Origin: 0-14-0-80-60-11 sp049322355
GTDB lineage: Bacteria > Desulfobacterota > Desulfobaccia > Desulfobaccales > 0-14-0-80-60-11
Direction: 5' to 3'
DNA: 64,000 nt
Assembly (NCBI GenBank): GCA_049322355.1
Contig: JBMORG010000003.1
Coordinates: 44,025 to 108,024 of the forward strand
Every line of letters begins with the position of its first letter. Position 1 is the first letter of the stretch. Positions 24,522 through 33,060 of the stretch are shown here, piece by piece. Position numbers and translations under genes: made by a program. The notes below the pieces were generated by a model. It saw only the letters and a list, made by a program, of their open reading frames with translations, did not search any database and was not told the DNA's origin.

Positions 24522-25769
24522 TTATCGGTTCATGGCTGCCAGAAATTCGGAGTTGTTTTTGGTTCCCCGCAGTTTCTCCAGCAAAAACTCCATGCTATCC
24601 ACCGGGCTCAGGGGTGACAGAAGCTTCCGCAAGATCCAGATGCGATTGAGGTCCTCCGGCGGCAACAGCAGTTCTTCCTTCCGGGTGCCGGAGCGGTTGA
24701 TATCGATGGACGGGAAGATGCGCTTCTCGGTGAGTTTGCGGTCCAGGTGAATCTCCATGTTGCCGGTGCCTTTGAATTCTTCGAAGATGACTTCGTCCAT
24801 GCGGGAGCCGGTTTCGATAAGGGCAGTGGCAATGATGGTGAGGCTGCCCCCTTCTTCGATGTTCCGGGCGGCGCCGAAAAAGCGCTTGGGGCGCTGTAGG
24901 GCGTTGGCGTCCAGCCCGCCGGAAAGTATCTTGCCGCTAGCCGGCACCACCGTGTTGTAGGCCCGAGCCAGGCGGGTGATGGAATCCAGCAGGATGACCA
25001 CCTCGCGCTTATGCTCCACCAGACGCTTGGCCTTTTCCAGGACCATTTCTGCCACCTGGATATGGCGCTGGGCCGGCTCATCAAAGGTGGAACTGACCAC
25101 TTCGGCTTTGACGCTGCGCTCCATGTCCGTCACTTCTTCGGGCCGCTCGTCGATGAGCAGCACGATGAGCACGACTTCGGGGTGATTAGTGGCGATGCTG
25201 TTGGCCAGATTCTGGAGGAGCATGGTTTTGCCGGTGCGGGGGGCGGCGACGATGAGACCCCGCTGGCCCATGCCCACCGGGGTCATCAGGTCCATGATCC
25301 GGGCGGAGAAGTTGTCCGGGGATGTTTCAAGTTTCAAACGCTGGTCGGGATACAGGGGCGTTAAGTTGTCAAACAGAATTTTGTCCCGGGCCACGGAGGG
25401 GTCTTCGAAGTTGACCGTCTCCACCTTTAGCAGGGCGAAATAGCGTTCCCCTTCCTTCGGGGGGCGAATCTGCCCGGCGATGGTGTCTCCGGTGCGCAGA
25501 TTGAAGCGGCGGATTTGGGAGGGGGAGACATAGATGTCGTCGGGGCCGGGGAGATAGTTGTAGTCCTGGGCTCGCAGGAACCCGAAGCCGTCCGGCAGGA
25601 TTTCCAGCACGCCGCCGCCGGAGATGACCCCGTTTTTCTCCACCTGGGCTTGCAGAATTGCGAAGATCAGCTCTTGTTTGCGCATCCCGGCCGCGCCTTC
25701 CACACTGAGGTCACGGGCCAGCGAAGCTAAGTCATTGATTTTCTTGTGTTTTAAATCGGATAAATTCAT
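24522..25769 (-). CDS. rho: Transcription termination factor Rho
   Basis: From the ATG at 25769 (AGAGGT ribosome site; the ATG at 25805 adds MGCVVMREQEVI, not typical) the protein has 415 residues. The Rho N-terminal domain (LKHKKINDLASLARDL) is followed by the cold-shock RNA-binding domain (GVLEILPDGFGFLR, DDIYVSPSQIRRF) and the RecA-type motor with Walker A VAAPRTGKTMLL, Walker B ILLDSITRLARAY and Q-loop residues. The hexamer terminates transcription using ATP. The 234 bp upstream are empty and may hold leader control. Confidence 0.97.
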   Translation of the reverse strand: MNLSDLKHKKINDLASLARDLSVEGAAGMRKQELIFAILQAQVEKNGVISGGGVLEILPDGFGFLRAQDYNYLPGPDDIYVSPSQIRRFNLRTGDTIAGQIRPPKEGERYFALLKVETVNFEDPSVARDKILFDNLTPLYPDQRLKLETSPDNFSARIMDLMTPVGMGQRGLIVAAPRTGKTMLLQNLANSIATNHPEVVLIVLLIDERPEEVTDMERSVKAEVVSSTFDEPAQRHIQVAEMVLEKAKRLVEHKREVVILLDSITRLARAYNTVVPASGKILSGGLDANALQRPKRFFGAARNIEEGGSLTIIATALIETGSRMDEVIFEEFKGTGNMEIHLDRKLTEKRIFPSIDINRSGTRKEELLLPPEDLNRIWILRKLLSPLSPVDSMEFLLEKLRGTKNNSEFLAAMNR

Positions 25770-26003
25770 TATTACCTCTTGTTCACGCATAACCACGCAT
25801 CCCACACCAGGTGCTGTTATAAATTGTTATAAATGTTGATACTTAAAAATTGCCGCTCGATATTATGTGACCCGCGTCTGGATGGCTGCTACCTGCGGCT
25901 CAAAGCCGCAATGAGGGATGGAAGGGCAGACAGGTTCCAACTTACGCCAAGGGGATAAACGGGATTTTTCCTTAATTTTTTCTTTTTAGGCCAGTAGATT
26001 GCT

Positions 26004-26648
26004 CTAAGGAAGGTTACTAGGGACGCTAACCTTTTTAGCTCCCGCTGTCAAGGGGATTTTTTGCAGTTTCTCCCAGATACTTTGCACCTGCTGCCGGGTG
26101 AAACTCAGCTTCCCGCCATTATCCACCACGTAGTCCGCCCGGGCCACTTTGTCGGCAAGCGGCCACTGAGACTCAAGAATCCCTCGAATCTCTTTTTCCC
26201 CCCGGTGGTCCCGGGACCGAAGCCGCCGGATTTGATCGGTCTCTTGGGCGGTGACCACAATGACCCGGTCAAAAACCGACTCCCGACCCGATTCAAACAA
26301 CAGCGGCACCTCCACCAGCACCAGGTCAACACCCTGGCGTTCCAGGTCTGCCACCTGGTTTTGCAATTCTTGGGCCACCAGGGGATGAATAAGAGCTTCC
26401 AGATGGCGCCGGGCCTCCGGGTCAGTGAAAACCCTTTCTGCTAATCTAGATCGGTTCAGCGTGCCATTTTGATTAAAGAAATCTTCGCCAAAAAGGCGGC
26501 GCAGTTCCTGCCAGGCCGGGGTGCCCACCGCCACCGCGTCCCGGGCCGCCTGGTCGGCATCTAGCACTGCCGCGCCCAGTTCCTTAAACATCCGGGCCAC
26601 GGTGCTCTTCCCCGACCCGGCCCCTCCGGTAATGGCGATTTTTAACAT
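26004..26648 (-). CDS. coaE: Dephospho-CoA kinase
   Basis: A 214-residue CoaE: Walker A ITGGAGSGKSTVARMF, LDADQAARDAV (acceptor-binding Asp) and LVEVPLLFESG are diagnostic. It phosphorylates the 3'-OH of dephospho-CoA in the last step of CoA synthesis. The tail after about residue 190 (EKLQKIPLTAGAKK) is slightly extended. The start follows an AT-rich stretch. The next gene upstream on the same strand is the EVE-like nuclease. Confidence 0.96.
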   Translation of the reverse strand: MLKIAITGGAGSGKSTVARMFKELGAAVLDADQAARDAVAVGTPAWQELRRLFGEDFFNQNGTLNRSRLAERVFTDPEARRHLEALIHPLVAQELQNQVADLERQGVDLVLVEVPLLFESGRESVFDRVIVVTAQETDQIRRLRSRDHRGEKEIRGILESQWPLADKVARADYVVDNGGKLSFTRQQVQSIWEKLQKIPLTAGAKKVSVPSNLP

Positions 26649-26707
26649 GCTGTAAAAAGTTTTTTTGAGGGAGGGGGCCAGGGGCGGATGGCCCCTGCCC
26701 TCTCTTG

Positions 26708-27583
26708 CTATTCTATTAAAATTTTAAATTCTTTAACTTGAATATTTGCGACGGCTTTGACTGCATACGATAACGCTTGATCCTTTTTACCAACTATAAT
26801 AATTCCTCGGACCTTGTCCGTTTGGAAATTTTCGCCCACCCATCCCATATATCGAAGAATTTGACCTACGACTTGGTCAGTTCCTATTGACCGCTTAAGT
26901 TCGATTACTACATATTGCCCATCTTGGTCCCTACATAGAAGGTCCAATCTGCCAGCAGCTGTGCTTAATTGCCTCTTTTCTAATCTTAAGCCAGATTCGA
27001 TCTGGTCTAATTGGTGTACGACAAACTCTTCCAGGTTTATCTCAGCAATTTGAAATCGTTGATTTTTTAAAGTCGATTTAGACCTTATCTCATTGCGACC
27101 GCCTTCATATGCCAAATGTGAAAAAGGTCCTCTTGTTGGTGGTTGTACTCGAATATAACTCTGGGTTGCCTTTTTAACATTACTACTATCATATTTCAGA
27201 AATTGGCATGTATCGTATGAAAAAGGCTCGATATCTGTCATTACAAGAGCATATTTCCATGGATAATTACGTATGCCATTTGGATATTTGTGAGTTATTA
27301 AATTTTCTTCCCATTCTTTCCGCCAAGGTTCGGGCTTTACCTGTCTTGCTATCTCCTCGTCTTCATAATGAGCACTTGAAAATGGAATTATTTTACGAAT
27401 TATGACCTTATATTCTACCTGCCCTTTGGTAATGTGTATATAGCCGAGTATCGGAAAAGAAAATTGATCAGGAATAATTCGGAAACCGACCTCCCAGTAA
27501 AGTTCTTCGTGCATGGTCAAGTGCCTAACGGCATCATCAACTGTGACCATGTCCGTGTTGGCACTGAAAAGAATGGCATCCAT
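26708..27583 (-). CDS. EVE/PUA-like domain fused to NucS-type (DUF91) endonuclease
   Basis: The C-terminal half (about residues 185-291) carries the NucS/DUF91 nuclease core: LSTAAGRLDLLCRD, then VVIELKRSIGTDQVVGQILR with the D...E-x-K catalytic set and the conserved Q and R/Y-G-W. The N-terminal 150 residues (SANTDMV, YWEVGFRIIP, FPILGYIHITKG, EYKVIIRKI) form a beta-rich PUA/EVE-like domain, a fold used to read modified bases in some restriction enzymes. The gene is AT-richer than its neighbours and sits among toxin-antitoxin and rluD-remnant DNA, which suggests acquisition. A role as a modification-dependent or mismatch nuclease is inference. Confidence 0.75.
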   Translation of the reverse strand: MDAILFSANTDMVTVDDAVRHLTMHEELYWEVGFRIIPDQFSFPILGYIHITKGQVEYKVIIRKIIPFSSAHYEDEEIARQVKPEPWRKEWEENLITHKYPNGIRNYPWKYALVMTDIEPFSYDTCQFLKYDSSNVKKATQSYIRVQPPTRGPFSHLAYEGGRNEIRSKSTLKNQRFQIAEINLEEFVVHQLDQIESGLRLEKRQLSTAAGRLDLLCRDQDGQYVVIELKRSIGTDQVVGQILRYMGWVGENFQTDKVRGIIIVGKKDQALSYAVKAVANIQVKEFKILIE

Positions 27584-27664
27584 GTGGTTTTAATCCTTCC
27601 AAAAATTAGGTATATAGTGGGCACCGTTTCCTCTTCATGGAAGGCAGTGCCCGCCTCTTATTTA

Positions 27665-27796
27665 CTAAGGCAACGCATTCAAAAAATCCAGCACCGCCCG
27701 AAAGTCCTCCGGGAGCGGCGCTTCCCACGTGAGCTGTTTGCCGGTGCGGGGGTGGGTGATCCCCAAGCGCCAGGCGTGCAGGAGCTGGCGGTGCAC
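27665..27796 (-). pseudogene. Second copy of the rluD 3' end (remnant)
   Basis: This 132-bp stretch translates as VHRQLLHAWRLGITHPRTG, continues LTWEAPLPEDFRAVLDFLNA and ends with its own TAG. It matches the last 44 residues of the intact rluD at 28338-29297 but with many substitutions in DNA and protein, so it is a diverged homologue rather than a fresh copy. Similarity begins abruptly at GTGCACC (27791-27797), 7 bp from the toxin stop codon. It marks a recombination or insertion boundary. Confidence 0.85.
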
Positions 27797-27803
27797 CGTA
27801 GGT

Positions 27804-28061
27804 TTAATACGCTTTATCCCTTGGCCAAATGGAAACTATTTCAATGGTCATTTCTGACTCATTTACTTGATAAATAATGCGCCAATCGCCTACTCTGGAG
27901 GTCCGGCGGCCTGGTTTCATTCTGATGGGCTTTGATATTCTGGGATCGAAAGGATCACGAGACAATTGTTTAAACCGCTCTTCTATGCGGTTGATCGTTG
28001 CGGTATCAAGCGCTTTGATCTCCTTCCTGGCCTGGCGACCAAGGGTAAGATCATAGCTCAT
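27804..28061 (-). CDS. RelE/ParE-family toxin
   Basis: An 85-residue protein, MSYDLTLGRQARKEIKALD with RIEERFKQLSRDP, PGRRTSRVGDWRIIYQVNE and a closing IEIVSIWPRDKAY, the common RelE/ParE fold; such toxins cleave mRNA at ribosomes or poison gyrase. Arg residues in RRTSRVGDWR fit the basic catalytic patch. The ATG overlaps the antitoxin stop (ATGA), so the pair is coupled. It is flanked by the rluD remnant, consistent with entry as a unit. Confidence 0.88.
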   Translation of the reverse strand: MSYDLTLGRQARKEIKALDTATINRIEERFKQLSRDPFDPRISKPIRMKPGRRTSRVGDWRIIYQVNESEMTIEIVSIWPRDKAY

Positions 28062-28303
28062 AAACCAAGCTCTTTTTTTACTTCTTCCCAGGGGACGAAA
28101 TAGTCTTTATCCCCCCGTTTTTTCGCTTCGTCCGCTTCTTCCATGGCGGCCAATTCTTCCGGGGAGAATGGCTCATCGTCATACTCTTCTTGAACCTGTT
28201 CGCGCTCATAAAGCATGTCCACCAACCTGAGGAGTAAATCCGCGTTGGGGCCTTGAGCGATGGCCTTGACCTTGACCATCAAATCATCTATTGCGGTTTC
28301 CAT
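28058..28303 (-). CDS. Antitoxin partner of the RelE/ParE toxin
   Basis: An 81-residue acidic protein: an N-terminal helix (METAIDDLMVKVKAIAQG) followed by YEREQVQEEYDDEPFSPEEL and a C-terminal region with DKDYFVPWEEVKKELGL, which resembles the toxin-wrapping ends of RelE antitoxins. I do not see a clear ribbon-helix-helix DNA-binding motif. It precedes and overlaps the toxin gene by four bases. The role is inferred from the pairing; the family name is uncertain. Confidence 0.72.
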   Translation of the reverse strand: METAIDDLMVKVKAIAQGPNADLLLRLVDMLYEREQVQEEYDDEPFSPEELAAMEEADEAKKRGDKDYFVPWEEVKKELGL

Positions 28304-28337
28304 AATTCCCCCTCGCTTTAACAGCCATATTGTAAAA

Positions 28338-29297
28338 TTAATTCAAATCTTCCAGCTTGTCCAGCACCGCCATAAAATCCTCCGGCAGCGGCGCTTCCCA
28401 GGCGAGTTGTTCGCCGGTGCGGGGGTGGGTGATTCCCAGGCGCCAGGCATGAAGGATCTGGCGGTGCACCAGGCCTTTGAGACCGGTAAGCTTCGGGTTT
28501 CCAGCCAGGCGGCTGGCCCCGCCGCCGTAGGTGGCGTCCCCCAGGACCGGGTGGCCTTCGGAGGCCAGATGAACCCGCAATTGATGGGTGCGCCCGGTCT
28601 GGGGCGAAAGCTCCACCAGGGTCAGGGGGCCAGGAAACTCCTTCAAGACCCGCCAGAAGGTGACCGCGGGTTTGCCCCGGCGGGCGTGGACGCTCATCTT
28701 TTGACGGGCGGTGGGGTGGCGGCCCACCTCCTTTTCGATGCGCCCTTCCGCTTCCGGTAGGCGACCCCACACCAAGGCCTGGTAAATCTTGGTGATGGCG
28801 TGGGCCTGGAACTGGGCCACCAGCGCGGCGTGGGCCAGGGCGGTTTTGGCCACCACCAGCAGCCCGCTGGTGTCTTTGTCCAGGCGGTGCACCAGGCCGG
28901 GGCGGCTGACTTCGCCGATATCCTTGAGTTCGGGGCAATGGTGGACCAGGGCGTTGAGAAGCGTGCCTTGGCGGTGGCCGGCGCCGGGATGGACCACTAG
29001 CCCCGGGGGTTTGTTCACCACCAGGAGGTCGCCGTCCTCAAAAACGATGGCCAGGGATAGCGGCTCGGGGGCCAGGTGGGTGGGCTCCGGGGGCGGCACC
29101 GACAGCACGACACCATCACCGTTTCGCACCCGATAGGAGGCCGGGCGGGGGGCGCCGTTAACCAGAACTCGCCCTGACTTCAGGAGCTTTTGCAGCCGGG
29201 CCCGGGACCAGCCCAGTTGCCGGGACAGGAACTGATCCAGGCGAACGCCGGTCCCCGGCTCGGTTACGGTGAAGGCCAGGGTTTCAGAGGCTTCCAT
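28338..29297 (-). CDS. rluD: RluD-type 23S rRNA pseudouridine synthase
   Basis: An S4 RNA-binding domain at the N terminus (VRLDQFLSRQLGWSRARLQK) is followed by the pseudouridine synthase catalytic domain with LVHRLDKDTSGLLVVAKT (catalytic Asp), VGRHPTARQKMSV and GRTHQLRVHLASEG. Length 319 residues is normal for RluD/RluC. It modifies uridines in 23S rRNA. The antitoxin start lies 35 bp downstream of its stop, and a second 3' end of the gene lies beyond the toxin-antitoxin pair. Confidence 0.96.
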   Translation of the reverse strand: MEASETLAFTVTEPGTGVRLDQFLSRQLGWSRARLQKLLKSGRVLVNGAPRPASYRVRNGDGVVLSVPPPEPTHLAPEPLSLAIVFEDGDLLVVNKPPGLVVHPGAGHRQGTLLNALVHHCPELKDIGEVSRPGLVHRLDKDTSGLLVVAKTALAHAALVAQFQAHAITKIYQALVWGRLPEAEGRIEKEVGRHPTARQKMSVHARRGKPAVTFWRVLKEFPGPLTLVELSPQTGRTHQLRVHLASEGHPVLGDATYGGGASRLAGNPKLTGLKGLVHRQILHAWRLGITHPRTGEQLAWEAPLPEDFMAVLDKLEDLN

Positions 29298-29377
29298 AAA
29301 TCGTTCTATGCGTGTGGTTTTTATCCAAAACAGAGGACGGTTGTAACCCAGAGGAGCCTAATTTCCATGGCCTTTTC

Positions 29378-29480
29378 CACCCCCTTGATAGGGGAGGGTT
29401 AGGGTGGGGGTGAAAAAACCACCAAAATTACTTTGCCTCATTCCCCCTCCCCCAACCCCCTCCCACCAGGGGAGGGGAGA
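29378..29480. repeat. Family B palindromic repeat
   Basis: Arms CCCCCTTGATAGGGGAGGG and CCCTCCCACCAGGGGAGGGG face each other over about 60 bp of AT-rich sequence, similar to 5121-5226 and 62502-62639. Confidence 0.75.
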
Positions 29481-29753
29481 TTAAAGGTCCTGATTTTTTC
29501 GAGGTATTTAAGGGACACAACACTACACGATATTACGCTTAGAACGGCGGGCAGTGCCTGCCATGCGTTACTTTATCGGGCTCGCCTGTGCAAAATGGGG
29601 CTGGTCAAGAACCGCCCCTATACCCCCTCCCCCTCTCCCCCAAGGGGGAGAGGGGATAAAAGGAATGAGCTTTTGGCAATCGCTATTATATCGGGGTTTT
29701 CTTTTGCTGAAAGCTGACAGCTAAAGGCTGAAGGCTAACCGCTGACCGCTCCC
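29481..29753. other. Repeat-rich gene-free stretch
   Basis: Contains a GGCGGGCAGTGCCTGCC motif (29553-29569), also seen near 27643 and 35928; a short perfect C/G palindrome CCCTCTCCCCCAAGGGGGAG at 29631-29650; and a direct-repeat tract of GCTGAAAGCTGACAGC-like units near 29706-29750. No gene is evident. Confidence 0.6.
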
Positions 29754-30779
29754 TTATACCTTTCGAATAGCGGCGCCGCCGTTTTTGATTTCGCTGAAGA
29801 TCATGCGTCCCGCGGTGGTTTGCAAGACACTGGTGACAGAGACCTCCACTTCCCGGCCGATGTAACGCCGGGCGTTCTCGATCACCACCATGGTGCCGTC
29901 GTCGAGGTAGGCAATCCCCTGTCCCTGGGATTTCCCCTCCCGGAGAATCTGGACGTGCAGGGTTTCGCCGGGCAGGACCGCAGGCTTCATGGCATTGGCC
30001 AGTTGGTTGATATTCAGAACCTCGATCCCCTGGAGTTCGGCCACTTTGTGGAGATTGAAATCGTTGGTCAAAATCTTGGCCCGGAGTTTCAGGGCCAGGC
30101 CCACCAGTTTGGAGTCCACCCCCGCAGCTTTGGGGATATCGTCTTCGATAAACTCCACCCGGCGAGGATTCTGCTGCTGGAGCCTTTTTAGGATGTCCAA
30201 TCCCCGGCGGCCCCGGGTGCGCCGCAGGTCGTCGGAGGAATCGGCGACATACTGCAACTCCTCCAGAACAAATTTGGGCACAACAAAGGTGCCGTCCACG
30301 AAACCGGTTTCGGCGATGTCGGCAATGCGGCCGTCAATGATGACGCTGGTATCAAGAATTTTCAAGGAATGACGTGGGGCCTTGCTGGCAGGGTCCAGAA
30401 AATAGGGGGTGCTGACTTCGGACATTTTCTTGCCCCCCAACACCAGACCGATATAACCGAAGATTGCAGAAAAAAAGATATATAAAGGGATTTGCAAGTT
30501 GGGGAGTTCCAGAAATTTGTCGAAGGGATAGCTGGCCAGTTTGCCGATCCCCAAGCCGACAAAAAGGCCCAAGGTGCTGCCGATAATAGTTTTCAGGGGG
30601 ATGCGCTTGATGAGCTGTTCCAGCGCCAGGGTGAGTCCGGCCACTGCCAGACCCGCCACGGCCCCGGCATAACCGGCCCACCATAAGTGTCCAAAGTGTG
30701 GAATTTGATCAGCGATTAAAAACCCGCTGACCGCACAAATAGTCCCCAGGATGGCCCCGGTGACCATTTTCTGTAGCAC
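29754..30779 (-). CDS. PIN-TRAM membrane protein (YacL-like)
   Basis: The 341-residue protein has four N-terminal hydrophobic helices (GAILGTICAVSGFLIA, AGAVAGLAVAGLTLAL, IGSTLGLFVGLGIGK and IPLYIFFSAIFGYIGLVLGG). These are followed by a PIN nuclease domain (LDTSVIIDGRIADIAETG, then KAAGVDSKLVGLALKL and ILTNDFNLHKVAEL with acidic active-site residues) and a C-terminal TRAM domain (EGKSQGQGIAYLDDGTMVVI). This is the YacL layout: a membrane-anchored predicted ribonuclease. Its biological role is poorly known. A CarD gene lies 184 bp upstream on the same strand, with a terminator between. Confidence 0.92.
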   Translation of the reverse strand: MLQKMVTGAILGTICAVSGFLIADQIPHFGHLWWAGYAGAVAGLAVAGLTLALEQLIKRIPLKTIIGSTLGLFVGLGIGKLASYPFDKFLELPNLQIPLYIFFSAIFGYIGLVLGGKKMSEVSTPYFLDPASKAPRHSLKILDTSVIIDGRIADIAETGFVDGTFVVPKFVLEELQYVADSSDDLRRTRGRRGLDILKRLQQQNPRRVEFIEDDIPKAAGVDSKLVGLALKLRAKILTNDFNLHKVAELQGIEVLNINQLANAMKPAVLPGETLHVQILREGKSQGQGIAYLDDGTMVVIENARRYIGREVEVSVTSVLQTTAGRMIFSEIKNGGAAIRKV

Positions 30780-30815
30780 GGAGATATCACCTCCTTTCTC
30801 GGGAATAATTCAAGG

Positions 30816-30860
30816 CAGAAAAACAAACCCGCGACGCCAAATTATAGGGGGTCGCGGGTA
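30816..30860 (-). terminator. Rho-independent terminator after carD
   Basis: On the minus strand CCCGCGAC pairs with GTCGCGGG (plus coordinates 30851-30858 and 30828-30835) around a 15-base loop, followed by TTTGTTTTT. It lies about 100 bp after the carD stop and before the PIN-TRAM gene. Confidence 0.8.
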
Positions 30861-30963
30861 AAGTCGCATAGATTGCATGGTCCCGGCACTCCTTGCCGCG
30901 GCAAAAATGGTGAACTTCGGGAATGGCGGTTAAATCTAAATCAATATAAGGGAAAAGGGTACC

Positions 30964-31452
30964 TTATTCGCCGGCTTCCAATAAAGCTTGAAGCTTGGCT
31001 TCAATTTCGTCTTCTTTTGAATTGTTTACCAAAGATAATTCTTTCACCAGGAGATTCTTGGCAGTATCCAACATCTTGCGCTCGCCAAAAGAGAGATCCT
31101 TCTCAGTTTTGAGGAGGGTAAGATCTCGCAGGACTTCCGCCACCCGGAAAGGGGAGCCGGTCTTGATTTTATCCATGTAGTCCCGGTACCGGCGGTTCCA
31201 GGTTTGGTTGTTCAGGCGGGAGGGGCGGTGGCGCAGGATTTCGTAGATCTGAGTGACCGACTGGAAGTCGATTATGTCTCGCAGTCCGATGTTCCGGGCA
31301 TTTTGGGTGGGGATCATAATGATCATATCACTGTCCAGGAGGCGCATAATATAGAATTTTTCCTGATTACCTGAGACGGCACGTTCCTGGACCGATTCAA
31401 TCCGCCCAACCCCATGAGCCGGGTACACGGCCAACTGGCCTACTTGGAACAT
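30964..31452 (-). CDS. carD: CarD-family transcription regulator
   Basis: From the ATG at 31452 (AAGGAGGT ribosome site; the in-frame ATG at 31506 lacks one) the protein has 162 residues. It starts MFQVGQLAVYPAHGVGRIES, the CarD/TRCF RNA polymerase-interaction domain (RID), then a helical C-terminal domain with NNQTWNRRYRDYMDKIKTG and LSFGERKMLDTAKNLLVKEL. CarD binds the RNA polymerase beta lobe and stabilises open promoter complexes. The Trp in the helical region needed for DNA contact is visible (NQTW). Confidence 0.93.
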   Translation of the reverse strand: MFQVGQLAVYPAHGVGRIESVQERAVSGNQEKFYIMRLLDSDMIIMIPTQNARNIGLRDIIDFQSVTQIYEILRHRPSRLNNQTWNRRYRDYMDKIKTGSPFRVAEVLRDLTLLKTEKDLSFGERKMLDTAKNLLVKELSLVNNSKEDEIEAKLQALLEAGE

Positions 31453-31523
31453 TCTTTTCCACCTCCTTTCCTTAATACTATTATCACAAAGTTGCATTAA
31501 ATGCAAATGCCTGGGAAGAAGGG

Positions 31524-32615
31524 TCAGCGCTGGAAGCGAAAAAGGAGGATGTCGCCGTCGGCCACTAGATAATCCCGGCCCTGCACTTTGAGCAGGCCGG
31601 CCTCCTTGACCCGGGCGGGGGAGCCCAGACGGTCCAGGTCAGCGAACCGCATGACTTCGGCCCGGATGAAGCCTTTTTCCATATCAGAATGGACCTGGCC
31701 AGCGGCCCGGGGAGCCGTGGTGCCGGCGGGCACGGGCCAGGCCCGGACCTCGGGGCCGACGATGGTGTAGAAAGTTACCAACCCCAGCAGCCGGGAGGAT
31801 TCCCGGACCAGGCGGGCAATACCGCTTTCCGTAAGACCCAAACCGGTTAGAAATTCCTGGCGTTCCTCGGGGGCAAAGGCCTGAAGTTCCACTTCCAGGT
31901 CACCGAGGATGGGGAGGAGCGGACATTTGCGGGCCGCAGCCAGCGATTTCAGGGCCGCATATAGGGGTCCGTCATTTAGTTCGGCCTCGCTTAAGTTGGC
32001 CACGAACAGGCAGGGCTTCATGGTTAAAAGCGGCGTATCTTTGAGGTGCTCCAACTCTGCGGCAGTCAATTTCAGGTCCCGGGCCCAGGTTCCCGAATTA
32101 AGGCCGGCTTCCACCCGGGCCAGGGTGGTGTGGGCGGCGGCCGCGGCCTGGTCACCGGCTCTGGCACGTTTTTCCACCTTAATCAGGTGACGGCCCAGAA
32201 TTTCCAGGTCGGCCAGGAGCAGCTCCGTTTCCACCACCTCCACGTCCCGCACCGGGTCAACCGCCGACAGCGGATGCGGGCAGGATTCGGCCTCAAAGCA
32301 GCGCACCACGTGAACCAGGAGGTCCACTTCCCGGATTGCGGCCAGAAACTGGTTGCCCAGGCCCTCGCCCTTAGAGGCCCCTTCAATGAGACCGGCCACG
32401 TCCACAAATTCGATGGTGGCCGGGGTGAGCTTTTCCGGCCTCAGCAACTCTCCCAAGCGGGCCAGGCGGGGGTCCGGAATGGGGACCACCCCGGTATTAG
32501 GATTGATGGTGCAGAAAGGATAGGGAGCTACTTCAGCTTGCCCTGCAGTCAGGGCATTGAAGATGGTGGTCTTGCCGGCGTTAGGCAGGCCGATGATGCC
32601 GGAGCGGTAGGACAT
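31524..32615 (-). CDS. ychF: YchF, Obg-family nucleotidase
   Basis: A 363-residue Obg-related GTPase: G1 GLPNAGKTTIFNAL, the DVAGLIEGASKGEGLG switch block, and a degenerate G4 VANLSE in place of NKxD, diagnostic for YchF, which prefers ATP. A coiled-coil insert and a C-terminal TGS domain (TFYTIVGPEVRAWPV and VRFADLDRLGS) complete the protein. It is a translation-associated, stress-related P-loop protein. No good ribosome site is visible: the repeat GGTTTTCGGTTTTCAG lies directly upstream of the ATG. Confidence 0.95.
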   Translation of the reverse strand: MSYRSGIIGLPNAGKTTIFNALTAGQAEVAPYPFCTINPNTGVVPIPDPRLARLGELLRPEKLTPATIEFVDVAGLIEGASKGEGLGNQFLAAIREVDLLVHVVRCFEAESCPHPLSAVDPVRDVEVVETELLLADLEILGRHLIKVEKRARAGDQAAAAAHTTLARVEAGLNSGTWARDLKLTAAELEHLKDTPLLTMKPCLFVANLSEAELNDGPLYAALKSLAAARKCPLLPILGDLEVELQAFAPEERQEFLTGLGLTESGIARLVRESSRLLGLVTFYTIVGPEVRAWPVPAGTTAPRAAGQVHSDMEKGFIRAEVMRFADLDRLGSPARVKEAGLLKVQGRDYLVADGDILLFRFQR

Positions 32616-32660
32616 GGGGACGGTTTTCGGTTTTCAGTTTTCGGTTTCCGGTTGGAAATC
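32616..32660. repeat. TTTTCGGTTTTCAG direct-repeat tract
   Basis: Tandem degenerate units GGTTTTCGGTTTTCAGTTTT lie right upstream of ychF. The same tract occurs at 38167-38196, directly upstream of the acyl-CoA synthetase start region. Confidence 0.65.
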
Positions 32661-33060
32661 GCGGCATTATTGGCTTCAGGAGTTTAACGCATTTATAGGG
32701 TAGAGATGATATCAGTTTCATTGAACTTAATTGTAATGACAAAAACTTAAGCTTACAAGCATCAAATCGAAACCAGATAAATTTGACCTTGAGGGTTAAA
32801 ATTTAAATGTTATGATGGCATGAGGTGTAAGTATGATAACTATATTAACTAGTTATAATATAATGCTAATTAAAATTGTAGATTTATAGCAGAAAGCAAC
32901 TGTGAGGTATTCCCAGAGCAGAGCGCCTGTGAACAGGACGGGCGGCACAGATGTCTTCGCCTCGCCCTCCCTCCAGAATCACTCAGTCGAGAATACGAAA
33001 ATTCCGTGGTGGTAAAAAAAATTATGAGATTAACGATATAGAGATAAGCTGGCGCAAACA
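32661..33060. other. AT-rich stretch without a recognisable gene
   Basis: About 400 bp noticeably AT-richer than neighbouring genes, with runs such as AATTAAAATTGTAG. Open frames are short and lack ribosome sites. It borders the orphan membrane protein and probably belongs to the same acquired DNA. Confidence 0.6.

Noticed and set aside
26676..26700. Hairpin GGCCAGGGGC/GCCCCTGCCC between coaE and the nuclease gene as a terminator
   Set aside because: The A/T run lies on the wrong side for the minus-strand transcript; probably another dispersed palindrome.
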